DNA of 9,203 nucleotides from Eubacterium sp. GTDB lineage: Bacteria > Bacillota > Clostridia > Lachnospirales > CAG-274. The stretch spans positions 1 through 9,203 of the forward strand of contig JAJBVU010000112.1 in assembly GCA_020859645.1 (NCBI GenBank). The letters run 5' to 3'. The notes below the pieces were generated by a model that saw only the letters and a list, made by a program, of their open reading frames with translations, had not been told where the DNA came from and ran no database searches. A program made the translations under genes and the position numbers. Below are positions 1-6,652 of the stretch, piece after piece (position 1 is the first letter of the stretch; the number at the start of each line of letters is the position of its first letter).

Positions 1-1188
1 CTCATATTCTTCCGAAATACTGTCGCCGATTTCGTAAAAGCTGTCCCAAAAATCCTCGCCGTAAGCACTTTCAATATAAGTATATATAAGATTTATGCTT
101 GTATTTTTGTCCTCAAGCTCTTTATATTCTTCCTCGGTTATGCTGTAATAGTCAATCTGCAGAAGCTCGGTCATAAAGTTCGACCCCAAAACTATATATT
201 TGGCTGCTTCTTCATATTCACTGTTGGTTTTTATAATGCTTTCGCCTTCACGGGCCGCCAGTGTATTAAACATAAACCTTACTATGCTTTCAATACTTTC
301 CTCCATATCAAGATTATCGTCAATTTCAATGCTGTCGGAAAAATCGCCGCTTAAAAATGTCTTTATTTCCCCTTCCATAAGACCGCTGTCGGTCAGGTCA
401 TACAAATAGCCGAAAAGCTCTGTTATAATTTCGCTGTATGTATCCTGTGAGCCGTAATAATCGGCTAAGTATTCATCATAATCAAAATAGGCGTCCCATT
501 CCTCCGCTTCTTCGTCCTCTTCCTCAGGTTCGTCATAAACGCTTAGGTCAACATCCTCTGCGTAATATTCAAGGCATTTTTGAACAAAATCCTCATATCC
601 CTTACAGTCTGCAAGCTTTGCCGCATTATAAATATCCAAATCCGAAAAAGCCATTACCAGAGGAAATGGTTCTCCGGCATATTCTATATTTTCTCTGTAT
701 GTGTCGGAAACAACGCTTATCTGCCCCAGCTGTTCATCATAATTTACCTCAGCATCCAAAATCTCCAAAATTTCACGAACAGGCAGCATTGTATATCCGT
801 CCTTATTAAAGGGCTTACAGCTTAAAACCCCCATTTTGTCCTCTCCTGTGTTGTCGTAAAGAGAAATAACGCCGTAGGAATAATTGCTTATAACATAAGC
901 ATAAGCACCGTTTGTTAAATTAAGAATAAATCTGCCGTCAAGGGTTTGGGCTATAAGCAGCTTTCCCCCGGATGTATCTTTAAAATAAATTTCTCTGCTT
1001 AAATATTTTTCAAGCACTGTTCTGATAGGAAAGTAAGCCTCTCCCTCAATAATTTCTCCCTCAACGGGAAACTCAAGCTCCTCATAATCCACATATACCG
1101 CCGGAACCTCTTCAAAGCCGTAAACGGCTCCGCAAAGCCCCGCAGCGGAAAAAACAAGCGCCGCAAAAAACAAAATCAGTCTTTTCAA
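1..1188 (-). CDS. Secreted acidic stalk-domain protein (copper amine oxidase N-terminal-like), partial at C-terminus
   Basis: The frame is open for 396 codons from a TTG start at 1188-1186 to the window edge, so the 3' end is missing. TTG is chosen because an in-frame TAG lies five codons upstream, no ATG or GTG lies between, and AGGGGG (1202-1197) sits 8 bases before it. Residues 1-24 look like a signal peptide (basic LKRL, then a hydrophobic stretch), so export is inferred. Residues about 29-160 resemble the copper amine oxidase N-terminal or stalk domain (Pfam PF07833 type), with two typical segments: AYFPIRTVLEKYL at 51-63 and YTMLPVREILEIL at 132-144. This is a beta-rich binding module and does not imply amine oxidase activity. 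The rest is rich in Glu, Asp and Tyr (for example EEEDEEAEEWDAYFDYDEY near 222-240). It is a diverged paralogue of the gene just upstream, 18 bases away, and probably shares its transcript. Its function is unknown. Confidence 0.85.
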   Translation of the reverse strand, partial: MKRLILFFAALVFSAAGLCGAVYGFEEVPAVYVDYEELEFPVEGEIIEGEAYFPIRTVLEKYLSREIYFKDTSGGKLLIAQTLDGRFILNLTNGAYAYVISNYSYGVISLYDNTGEDKMGVLSCKPFNKDGYTMLPVREILEILDAEVNYDEQLGQISVVSDTYRENIEYAGEPFPLVMAFSDLDIYNAAKLADCKGYEDFVQKCLEYYAEDVDLSVYDEPEEEDEEAEEWDAYFDYDEYLADYYGSQDTYSEIITELFGYLYDLTDSGLMEGEIKTFLSGDFSDSIEIDDNLDMEESIESIVRFMFNTLAAREGESIIKTNSEYEEAAKYIVLGSNFMTELLQIDYYSITEEEYKELEDKNTSINLIYTYIESAYGEDFWDSFYEIGDSISEEYE

Positions 1189-1196
1189 AATAAACG

Positions 1197-1202
1197 CCCC
1201 CT
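1197..1202 (-). promoter_or_regulatory. Ribosome binding site that fixes a TTG start
   Basis: AGGGGG on the minus strand lies 8 bases before the TTG at 1188. It is the only good Shine-Dalgarno match in the 18-base gap between the two stalk-protein genes. With the in-frame TAG just upstream, it supports the TTG start. Confidence 0.6.
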
Positions 1203-1206
1203 AAGC

Positions 1207-2478
1207 TCAGCCCCTGTAGACTGTGTGATAAGCATCACTGCCGTAATAATAGTAGTACCAGTTTTCTCCGAAATATTCCTTATAAAGCTCTTTTCTGCTT
1301 TCATCACCCAAGCCCAAATCGTCCTCTTCCTCTTCAGCTTCAGGCTCATATTCAGCCTTAAGGCTGTCTAAAATAAGCAGAATGTCTCCGTCATTTCTGT
1401 AAAGACGTTCAATATAGCCTTCAATATAGCCCAAATCGCCGCTTGATGATGAGCTTAAGCGGGAACGGAAGGGCCAGTAGTTTACAAAGGCATTTGACTG
1501 CCCTTCAAATTCCTCCGTAAAGTCCGAGGTTATGTCCTTTTCGTCTGCAGTAAGAGAGCTGCCGAAAACCGACAGAACCATATATCTGGCATAGGGCAGA
1601 ATTTTGATGTTCACTGCGGCGGAAGTCTCTTCGCCCTTATAGAGAAAGTCAAAAAGATTTCTCAGGCTTTCTTCATTATTAAGGCTTGAATCTATTTCAA
1701 TAAGGTCGGAATAGTCGCCGCTGACATAGCTTGTCATATATTTTGACAGATATTCGTCATATTCTCCGAACTGATCCAAATCCAAAATATATTTAACCTC
1801 GTTGTAGCAAAGCTCTCTCAAATATTCATAATATTCCGACGGGTCGCTTTCATAGCCGCTGTCATAATAGTTATCCTCATATTCAAGAACCTTTGCGGAA
1901 AGCTCGTTTAAATATTCATACCCTTCTGAAGAGGTCAAAGCCGAAGCAAGCTCGGCGTCATATTCAACCTCTCTTAAAACTATGGGATAGGGGACTCCCT
2001 CCAAATCCGAATATTCCTCATAAAGCTCCGAATTTATTGAAATAAGCCCTTTCTCTCCGTCATAAACAACGGTTCCCCCCATAAGCTCTATAATTTCTCT
2101 TACGGGCAGCATTGTCCGCCCCTGTTTAATATAGGGCAAATGCTCCAAAACCCCTACCTTGCTGTAGTCTCCCCAATAATCGGTATAAAGATAATTTCCT
2201 CTGTCTACGTCTACAGACAAACTTCCGTCATCGGCATAGGCTGTTAAAATTCTGCCGTTTGCCCCTGTTTTATAGTTTACCTCGTTTCTTGTGAAGGCTT
2301 CCAAAACAGGTCTTATGGCTACATATGTTACTCCGTTTATAATATCCGGCTCTACGTCAAATTCAAGCTCTTTTCCGTCGGTAATAACCCTTACGGCTTC
2401 ATCTTCACAGAAAGTCCCCGTTGTTAAGCTGCCCGAAAGCAAAGCCGTTAAAGCCAAAAAACATATTGTTTTTTTCAT
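1207..2478 (-). CDS. Secreted acidic Tyr-rich stalk-domain protein (copper amine oxidase N-terminal-like)
   Basis: This is a complete 423-residue protein with an ATG start and AGAGGAA a few bases upstream. The N-terminus (MKKTICFLALTALLSGSL) is a likely signal peptide with cleavage around residues 20-26; there is no clear lipobox. Residues about 30-150 match the copper amine oxidase N-terminal or stalk type (PF07833-like), with GVTYVAIRPVLEAF at 49-62 and TMLPVREIIELMGG at 122-135. The remaining part is strongly acidic and aromatic, contains SGDYSDLIEIDSSLNNEES (253-271) shared with its downstream paralogue, and ends with an AEEEEDD run (381-387) and five consecutive Tyr (408-412). Such domains are usually found in cell-envelope proteins, so an extracellular or wall-associated role is inferred. 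It starts 17 bases after rex and is probably co-transcribed with it. No catalytic motif is visible, and the specific function is unknown. Confidence 0.9.
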   Translation of the reverse strand: MKKTICFLALTALLSGSLTTGTFCEDEAVRVITDGKELEFDVEPDIINGVTYVAIRPVLEAFTRNEVNYKTGANGRILTAYADDGSLSVDVDRGNYLYTDYWGDYSKVGVLEHLPYIKQGRTMLPVREIIELMGGTVVYDGEKGLISINSELYEEYSDLEGVPYPIVLREVEYDAELASALTSSEGYEYLNELSAKVLEYEDNYYDSGYESDPSEYYEYLRELCYNEVKYILDLDQFGEYDEYLSKYMTSYVSGDYSDLIEIDSSLNNEESLRNLFDFLYKGEETSAAVNIKILPYARYMVLSVFGSSLTADEKDITSDFTEEFEGQSNAFVNYWPFRSRLSSSSSGDLGYIEGYIERLYRNDGDILLILDSLKAEYEPEAEEEEDDLGLGDESRKELYKEYFGENWYYYYYGSDAYHTVYRG

Positions 2479-2495
2479 AATATTCCTCTTCTCTA

Positions 2496-3116
2496 TTAAT
2501 CTGTCAGCTTATATGTAAGGGTCATAAGACTGTCTGTTAAGTGAACATTTTCGATTACAACATCATCGGGAGGGTTTATGGACATATGCGAAAAATTCCA
2601 TATGCCCTTAACTCCGTTTTCAATAATGGTTTCTATAATTTCCTCCGCATTATTCCCCGGCAGGGTTAAAACCGCAATATCAACCTTAGTTTTTTTCAGA
2701 AAATCGTCTAAGGTGTCTATGTCGGAGATTTCAATTCCTCTTATGTTAAGCCCTATAAGCTTAGGGTTTTTGTCGAAAACGCCTACGAAGTTATAGCCTC
2801 TTTTTTGATAGTTTATATAATTAAGAAGAGCCTGACCGATGTTGCCGGCTCCTACGATTATCATATTATAGGTTTTGTCAAGACCCAAAATTTTTCTTAT
2901 TTCATTATAAAGAAGCTCAACGTTATAGCCGTAGCCCTGCTGACCGAAGCAGCCGAAGTTATTAAGATCCTGCCTTATCTGCGACGCAGTAAGGTTCATT
3001 CTTTTAGCTAAAGCCTTTGAAGAAATTCTGTTAATTCCGCTGTCTAAGAGACTTTCCAAATATCTGTAATATCTGGGCAGGCGTCTTATAACAGCCGTAG
3101 AAATAGTTTTTTCCAT
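2496..3116 (-). CDS. rex: Redox-sensing transcriptional repressor Rex
   Basis: Rex represses fermentation and respiration genes and leaves DNA when the NADH/NAD+ ratio rises. The 206 residues are normal length for the family. Residues about 1-80 form the winged-helix DNA-binding domain: the conserved opening AVIRRLPRYYRYL is at 8-20 and the recognition region NLTASQIRQDLNNFG at 41-55. Residues 83-206 form the Rossmann domain, with the dinucleotide loop GAGNIG at 89-94, Asp115 at the end of the second strand, and the family segment NFS at 174-176. The C-terminal helix is the part that swaps between subunits in known Rex dimers. The ribosome site is not ideal: AAAGG lies 14 bases before the ATG and AGGA only 2 bases before. 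No other in-frame start fits better. Rex is the first gene of an apparent operon with two stalk-domain genes, an unusual partnership. Confidence 0.97.
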   Translation of the reverse strand: MEKTISTAVIRRLPRYYRYLESLLDSGINRISSKALAKRMNLTASQIRQDLNNFGCFGQQGYGYNVELLYNEIRKILGLDKTYNMIIVGAGNIGQALLNYINYQKRGYNFVGVFDKNPKLIGLNIRGIEISDIDTLDDFLKKTKVDIAVLTLPGNNAEEIIETIIENGVKGIWNFSHMSINPPDDVVIENVHLTDSLMTLTYKLTD

Positions 3117-3151
3117 AATCCTGACACTGACCTTTCAAAACAAAAAACTCA

Positions 3152-3179
3152 TTTAAGCTTAAATAATTTTAAGCCTAAA
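3152..3179 (-). promoter_or_regulatory. Leader hairpin or paired operator in front of rex
   Basis: Read on the minus strand, TTTAGGCTTAAA, the loop ATTA and TTTAAGCTTAAA can form a 12-bp stem with one G-U pair. TGAG and then TTTTTTGTTTT follow. It lies between the predicted rex start point and the rex ATG. The U-rich tail suggests a weak attenuator. As DNA, each arm is itself palindromic or nearly so, and the copies are 16 bp apart, so a paired protein-binding site is equally possible. Structure is seen; function is inferred. Confidence 0.5.
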
Positions 3180-3202
3180 AAACTCTGTAAATCTTTAAAA
3201 TG

Positions 3203-3231
3203 ATTATACAATACAAAGGCTTTTTTGTCAA
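3203..3231 (-). promoter_or_regulatory. Sigma-A type promoter of rex
   Basis: On the minus strand, TTGACA (3231-3226) and TATAAT (3208-3203) are both perfect consensus hexamers with a 17-base spacer. Transcription should start near 3196, giving a leader of about 80 bases before rex. The promoter probably also serves the two stalk-domain genes, as no other clear promoter lies in the short gaps. Confidence 0.85.
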
Positions 3232-3276
3232 TCAGCCCCGTTTCATTTCAATATTAAAAAGTCTTAACAAACAGGC

Positions 3277-3305
3277 TTGTCTGATATTATAAATTGTGTT
3301 ATAAT
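3277..3305 (+). promoter_or_regulatory. Extended -10 promoter of the ABC-F gene
   Basis: TTGTCT (3277-3282) and TATAAT (3300-3305) are separated by 17 bases, and TGT directly before the -10 makes it an extended -10 element. The start point should be near 3312, about 45 bases before the ATG at 3358. This promoter diverges from that of rex, and a TTAACAA heptamer (3264-3270) lies just upstream of the -35. Confidence 0.75.
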
Positions 3306-3357
3306 TTTCTTCAATAAAAAAATTAAATCTATAATACACCCTACAAGAGGCTAAAAT

Positions 3358-5241
3358 ATGATAATTTCACTAAACTCAGTCAGCAAGGCCTTCGGAGAGA
3401 CGGAGGTCTTGAAAAACATAACATTTTTATTGAACGAAAAGGAAAAAGCCGCCGTAGTGGGCATAAACGGCTGCGGAAAAACAACCCTTTTTAAGCTTAT
3501 AACAGGGGAGCTTACCCCCACAGGGGGAGATATAATTATTCCCAAATTTACTGAAATAGGCTATTTCTCTCAAAGTCTTACAATAGACTCCGAAAGCACA
3601 ATTTATTCCGAGCTTATGGGGGTTTTCAAAAAGACACTTCAAATAGAAAAACAAAAGCAGGAGGTTGAGACTCAGCTTAAAAACGCAAAGGGAGAAGACC
3701 TTGACAGGCTTTTGGCTAAATATGACCGTCTCAGCGAAGAATTTGAAAAGCGGAACGGCTTTGAAAGCGAAAGCCGTGTTAAGGGGGTTATAAAAGGCTT
3801 AGGCTTTTCGGAGGAGGACAGCGAAAGAAAAATAAACACTCTTTCGGGAGGTCAGAAAACAAGGGTTGCTTTAGGCAGACTTCTTCTTGCGTCCCCCGAC
3901 CTTCTGCTTTTAGACGAGCCTACAAACCACCTTGATATAGACAGCATAAAATGGCTTGAGGGCTATCTTTCAGCCTATAAGGGCACTGTTATAATAATTT
4001 CCCATGACCGCTTTTTCATAGACAAAACAACAAACAAAATAATAGAAATAGAAAACGGCGTTTCAAGAGTATTTTCGGGCTCATATGAGGAATATGCCCA
4101 AAAGAAGCAGATTTTAAGAGAAACTGAGCTTCATCACTACATCAACAACCAAAGAGAAATTAAAAGACAGCAGCAGTCGATAGAAAAGCTGAAGTCATTT
4201 AACAGAGAAAAGTCAATAAAAAGAGCCGAAAGCAAGGAAAAAGCCCTTGAAAAATTCGAAAAGCTTAAAAGCCCCGACCCTGTTCCTGAAGGAATTAATT
4301 TAAGGCTTACTCCGGCAAAAACAAGCGGAAAGGACGTTTTGACCCTTACGGACATATCAAAATCCTTCGGGGAAAACTGCCTTTTCAAAGGGCTTGACCT
4401 TGAAATAAAAAAGGGCGACAAGGTGGCTTTAATAGGTGCCAACGGAACGGGCAAAACCACACTGTTCAAAATTATAACAGGGGGACTTTCTCCCGACAGC
4501 GGCTCTGTCAGAATAGGCTCTAATGTGGAAATAGGCTATTATGATCAGGAGCAGGAAAACCTGAACAAGTCCAAAACACTTTTTGACGAAATACACGATG
4601 AAAACCCCGAAATGACCACCACAGAGGTAAGAAGCCTTTTAGCGGCGCTTTTGTTTAAGGGTGACGATGCCGACAAGCAGATTTCTCTTTTAAGCGGCGG
4701 CGAAAAAGGCAGGGCGTCTCTTGCGAAGCTGTGTCTTTCAAAGGCGAATTTTCTTCTTTTGGACGAGCCTACAAACCATTTGGATATATGCTCAAAGGAT
4801 CTTCTTGACCAAGCCTTATCAGAATACAGCGGAACGATTTTGTTTATATCCCATGACAGATATTTTATAAACAAAACCGCAAACAAAATTATTGAGCTTA
4901 AAGACGGCAAGCTACAGACTTATTTGGGGAACTATGACTATTATGAAGAAAAGCAGTCGGAGCTGCCCCAAGAGACGGTCGCTGTTGAACAAAGCAACAG
5001 CGCAGGCAAAAACGACTGGCAAAAGCAGAAGGAGCAGCTTTCACTTCAGAGAAAGGCTCAGGCACGTCAAAAACGTTTGGAGAAAGAAGCCGCAGACCTT
5101 GAAGCCGAAATCGACAGCTTAGAGGTTCTTTTGGAAACCGCCGAGGTCGCCACAGACCCCAAAAAAGCCGCCGATGTATATAACGAAAAAACGGAGTTAG
5201 AGGAAAAGCTTCTTCTTGTATATGACGAGCTTGAAAGCTAA
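3358..5241 (+). CDS. ABC-F family ATP-binding protein, YdiF/Uup-like
   Basis: ABC-F proteins have two fused ATPase domains and no membrane part; characterised members act on the ribosome. The 627 residues contain domain 1 with Walker A GINGCGKT (35-42), signature LSGGQ (162-166), Walker B LLLLDEP (182-188) and switch ISHD (214-217). Domain 2 has GANGTGKT (360-367), LSGGE (445-449), LLLDE (466-470) and ISHD (497-500). A charged helical arm is inserted in domain 1 (about 93-135), the linker that reaches tRNA in studied relatives lies at about 245-305, and a Lys/Glu-rich coiled coil ends the protein (about 550-627). Length and layout fit the housekeeping YdiF-like group. The linker is not unusually long, so I do not call it an antibiotic resistance factor. 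AAGAGG precedes the ATG, and the gene has its own promoter, divergent from rex. Confidence 0.95.
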   Translation: MIISLNSVSKAFGETEVLKNITFLLNEKEKAAVVGINGCGKTTLFKLITGELTPTGGDIIIPKFTEIGYFSQSLTIDSESTIYSELMGVFKKTLQIEKQKQEVETQLKNAKGEDLDRLLAKYDRLSEEFEKRNGFESESRVKGVIKGLGFSEEDSERKINTLSGGQKTRVALGRLLLASPDLLLLDEPTNHLDIDSIKWLEGYLSAYKGTVIIISHDRFFIDKTTNKIIEIENGVSRVFSGSYEEYAQKKQILRETELHHYINNQREIKRQQQSIEKLKSFNREKSIKRAESKEKALEKFEKLKSPDPVPEGINLRLTPAKTSGKDVLTLTDISKSFGENCLFKGLDLEIKKGDKVALIGANGTGKTTLFKIITGGLSPDSGSVRIGSNVEIGYYDQEQENLNKSKTLFDEIHDENPEMTTTEVRSLLAALLFKGDDADKQISLLSGGEKGRASLAKLCLSKANFLLLDEPTNHLDICSKDLLDQALSEYSGTILFISHDRYFINKTANKIIELKDGKLQTYLGNYDYYEEKQSELPQETVAVEQSNSAGKNDWQKQKEQLSLQRKAQARQKRLEKEAADLEAEIDSLEVLLETAEVATDPKKAADVYNEKTELEEKLLLVYDELES

Positions 5242-5303
5242 AAAATTGTGAATAATAAAATATTTTTATGCGTATTCTTTATAAAAAAAGGAAATCTATA
5301 TAA

Positions 5304-6050
5304 ATGAAGCCTACAGTTAAAAATATGCTTATTACAGCCCTGTCTCCCATAGGCAAGACCCTTTATATTTACGGCGGAGGGTGGAACGAAGCCGACACCG
5401 GAGCCGGAAAAGAAGCCAAAACAATAGGAACAAGCCCCCTGTGGCAAAGCTTTTACAGCCTTAACACAAGGGGCTATAATTATAAGGATTTTGATTATAA
5501 AAAAGACCCTTCTCTAATTCACTGCGGTTTAGACTGTTCCGGCTATGTTGGTTGGGTTCTCTACAACCTTTTCGAAAAGGAAAATAACAGAGAGGGCTAT
5601 GTATATAAGTCGAATAAAATTGCCCAAGTGTTGGCTGAAAAGGGTTTAGGCACATTTACAGCTGCAAAGGACATAGCCTCATACCGCCCCGGGGATATTT
5701 TGTCGGGTGATAAAACCTGCCACACATTCATAGCCTTAAGCCAATGCCCCGACGGCAGCCTTATTCTGCTCCACAGCTCGCCCCCTGCCCCTATGGTTTC
5801 CTCAACTCCCACACCGAAGGGCGAACCCTCACAGGCGGATAAGCTTGCCGAGTGCTTTATGAAAAAGGCATATCCCGAACATTTTTCTCTTCACCCTGAC
5901 ATAAAAAGACCTGTTTCTTATCTCACTGACTACAATCTGTTTCGATTTTACCCCCATATACTTAAAGACCCTGATAACTTCTGTTCAAAAACTGCCGAAG
6001 AAATATTAACCGACCTTTTCAACACAATCAGCAAAGCTTCCGAGACTTAA
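5304..6050 (+). CDS. NlpC/P60-like (C40) cysteine peptidase without a visible signal peptide
   Basis: The 248-residue protein carries the NlpC/P60 catalytic pattern. The nucleophile is Cys78 in GLDCSGYVGWVLY (75-87). The GDIL turn at 130-133 is typical just before the His strand, His140 in KTCHTF is the probable base, and His157 in LILLHSSPP a possible third member. Family enzymes cleave peptide bonds in cell-wall peptidoglycan, or related amide bonds. The opening segment (ALSPIGKTLYIYGGGWNEADTG) is not a secretion signal, and I see no SH3 or wall-binding domain, so location is unclear. AAGGA lies 11 bases before the ATG. The gene follows the ABC-F gene after 62 AT-rich bases with no convincing terminator or promoter, so read-through is likely. 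Its last 23 bases overlap the convergent phosphatase gene. Confidence 0.85.
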   Translation: MKPTVKNMLITALSPIGKTLYIYGGGWNEADTGAGKEAKTIGTSPLWQSFYSLNTRGYNYKDFDYKKDPSLIHCGLDCSGYVGWVLYNLFEKENNREGYVYKSNKIAQVLAEKGLGTFTAAKDIASYRPGDILSGDKTCHTFIALSQCPDGSLILLHSSPPAPMVSSTPTPKGEPSQADKLAECFMKKAYPEHFSLHPDIKRPVSYLTDYNLFRFYPHILKDPDNFCSKTAEEILTDLFNTISKASET

Positions 6051-6492
6051 GATAATTTAAAAAGCCCAAGCACCCCTCCGAAATTTCATCATATGCCAAA
6101 TCGAAATTATCCGTATACCAGGGGTCGGCAATATCACGAGGGCTGTCGGTAAAGTCCAAAAGTCTGAAAATCTTTTTGTCGCCGTCCGAGCCGATTATTC
6201 TCAAAAGATTTCTTCTGTTGAAATCCTCCATAACAAGAACGTAGTCGAATTTTTTATAGTCTCCTATGGTAAACTGCTTTGCCCTGTGACCCTGCGGGTT
6301 AAGACCTACAGACCTCAGCTTCCTTGCCGCCGGGGGATAAACGCCGTTTCCCAGCTCCTCTCTGCTTGTGGCTGAGGAATCGATCAAAAACTTATCCTCC
6401 AAGCCTTGTTTTTTAACCATAGCCTTAAAAATAATTTCACCCATAGGTGAGCGACAAATATTCCCGTGGCACACAAACATAACCTTTATCAT
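6028..6492 (-). CDS. Low-molecular-weight protein tyrosine phosphatase
   Basis: This enzyme removes phosphate from phosphotyrosine in the cytoplasm; in Firmicutes, relatives often act on tyrosine kinases of polysaccharide synthesis or on stress proteins. The P-loop CHGNICRS lies at residues 8-15, giving nucleophile Cys8 and phosphate-binding Arg14, and the general acid is Asp123 in the DPWYT loop. The 154 residues are the normal full length, so it should be active. AAAGGA lies 10 bases before the ATG. The gene has its own promoter preceded by a periodic TTGAA array, and no kinase or polysaccharide gene is in view, so the substrate cannot be guessed. Its end overlaps the end of the convergent NlpC/P60 gene by 23 bases. 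Confidence 0.95.
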   Translation of the reverse strand: MIKVMFVCHGNICRSPMGEIIFKAMVKKQGLEDKFLIDSSATSREELGNGVYPPAARKLRSVGLNPQGHRAKQFTIGDYKKFDYVLVMEDFNRRNLLRIIGSDGDKKIFRLLDFTDSPRDIADPWYTDNFDLAYDEISEGCLGFLNYLKSRKLC

Positions 6493-6539
6493 AAAAAATC
6501 AATCCTTTCTTTCTCAAAAAACTGCTCTTGTTTAAGGCA

Positions 6540-6568
6540 ATTATACCATATAAGTAAAAAAGCTTCAA
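6540..6568 (-). promoter_or_regulatory. Promoter of the tyrosine phosphatase gene
   Basis: On the minus strand, TTGAAG (6568-6563) and TATAAT (6545-6540) have a 17-base spacer, and TGG directly before the -10 gives an extended -10 element. The predicted start lies near 6533, about 40 bases before the ATG. The -35 hexamer is itself in step with the TTGAA array upstream. Confidence 0.8.
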
Positions 6569-6584
6569 GGGCAGACCTTTTTTC

Positions 6585-6649
6585 ATTCAAAAAAAGACAC
6601 ACTTATTCAAAAGTATGCCTTTCATTCAAAAAATTTGATTTTCGTTCAA
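6585..6649 (-). repeat. Four TTGAAT/TTGAAC elements spaced about 20 bp apart
   Basis: On the plus strand ATTCAA occurs at 6585, 6605 and 6624, and GTTCAA at 6644, each followed by extra A residues; the steps are 20, 19 and 20 bases. On the minus strand these read TTTTGAAT-like, and three of the four continue as GAA-YGAAA. The array fills the gap between the M23 stop codon and the -35 of the phosphatase promoter. The step of about two helical turns would put all copies on one face of the DNA. It could be a binding array or a decayed 20-bp tandem duplication. Confidence 0.7.
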
Positions 6650-6652
6650 AAA

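Noticed and set aside
200..825. Plus-strand open frames opposite the first stalk-protein gene
   Set aside because: They lie entirely antisense to a frame open for 396 codons with a signal peptide and clear similarity to its neighbour; no domain or good ribosome site supports them.
1..2478. The two stalk proteins as real copper amine oxidases
   Set aside because: Only the N-terminal-type module is present; the large catalytic domain with its topaquinone tyrosine and copper histidines is absent.
3351..4910. Minus-strand open frames of 64-121 codons inside the ABC-F gene
   Set aside because: They are antisense shadows of conserved Walker and signature segments and have no recognisable protein features.
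3358..5241. Antibiotic resistance type ABC-F protein
   Set aside because: The interdomain linker is of ordinary length and the layout fits housekeeping YdiF/Uup-like members; no resistance context is visible.
5242..5303. Promoter or terminator between the ABC-F and NlpC/P60 genes
   Set aside because: The gap is AT-rich with an imperfect A/T palindrome near 5255-5269, but no -35/-10 pair at proper spacing and no GC-containing stem with a U tract.
6556..6583. AAAAAAG...CTTTTTT inverted repeat as a terminator for the M23 gene
   Set aside because: The stem is seven pairs, almost all A-T, with a large loop, and it overlaps the phosphatase -35 region; too weak to call.
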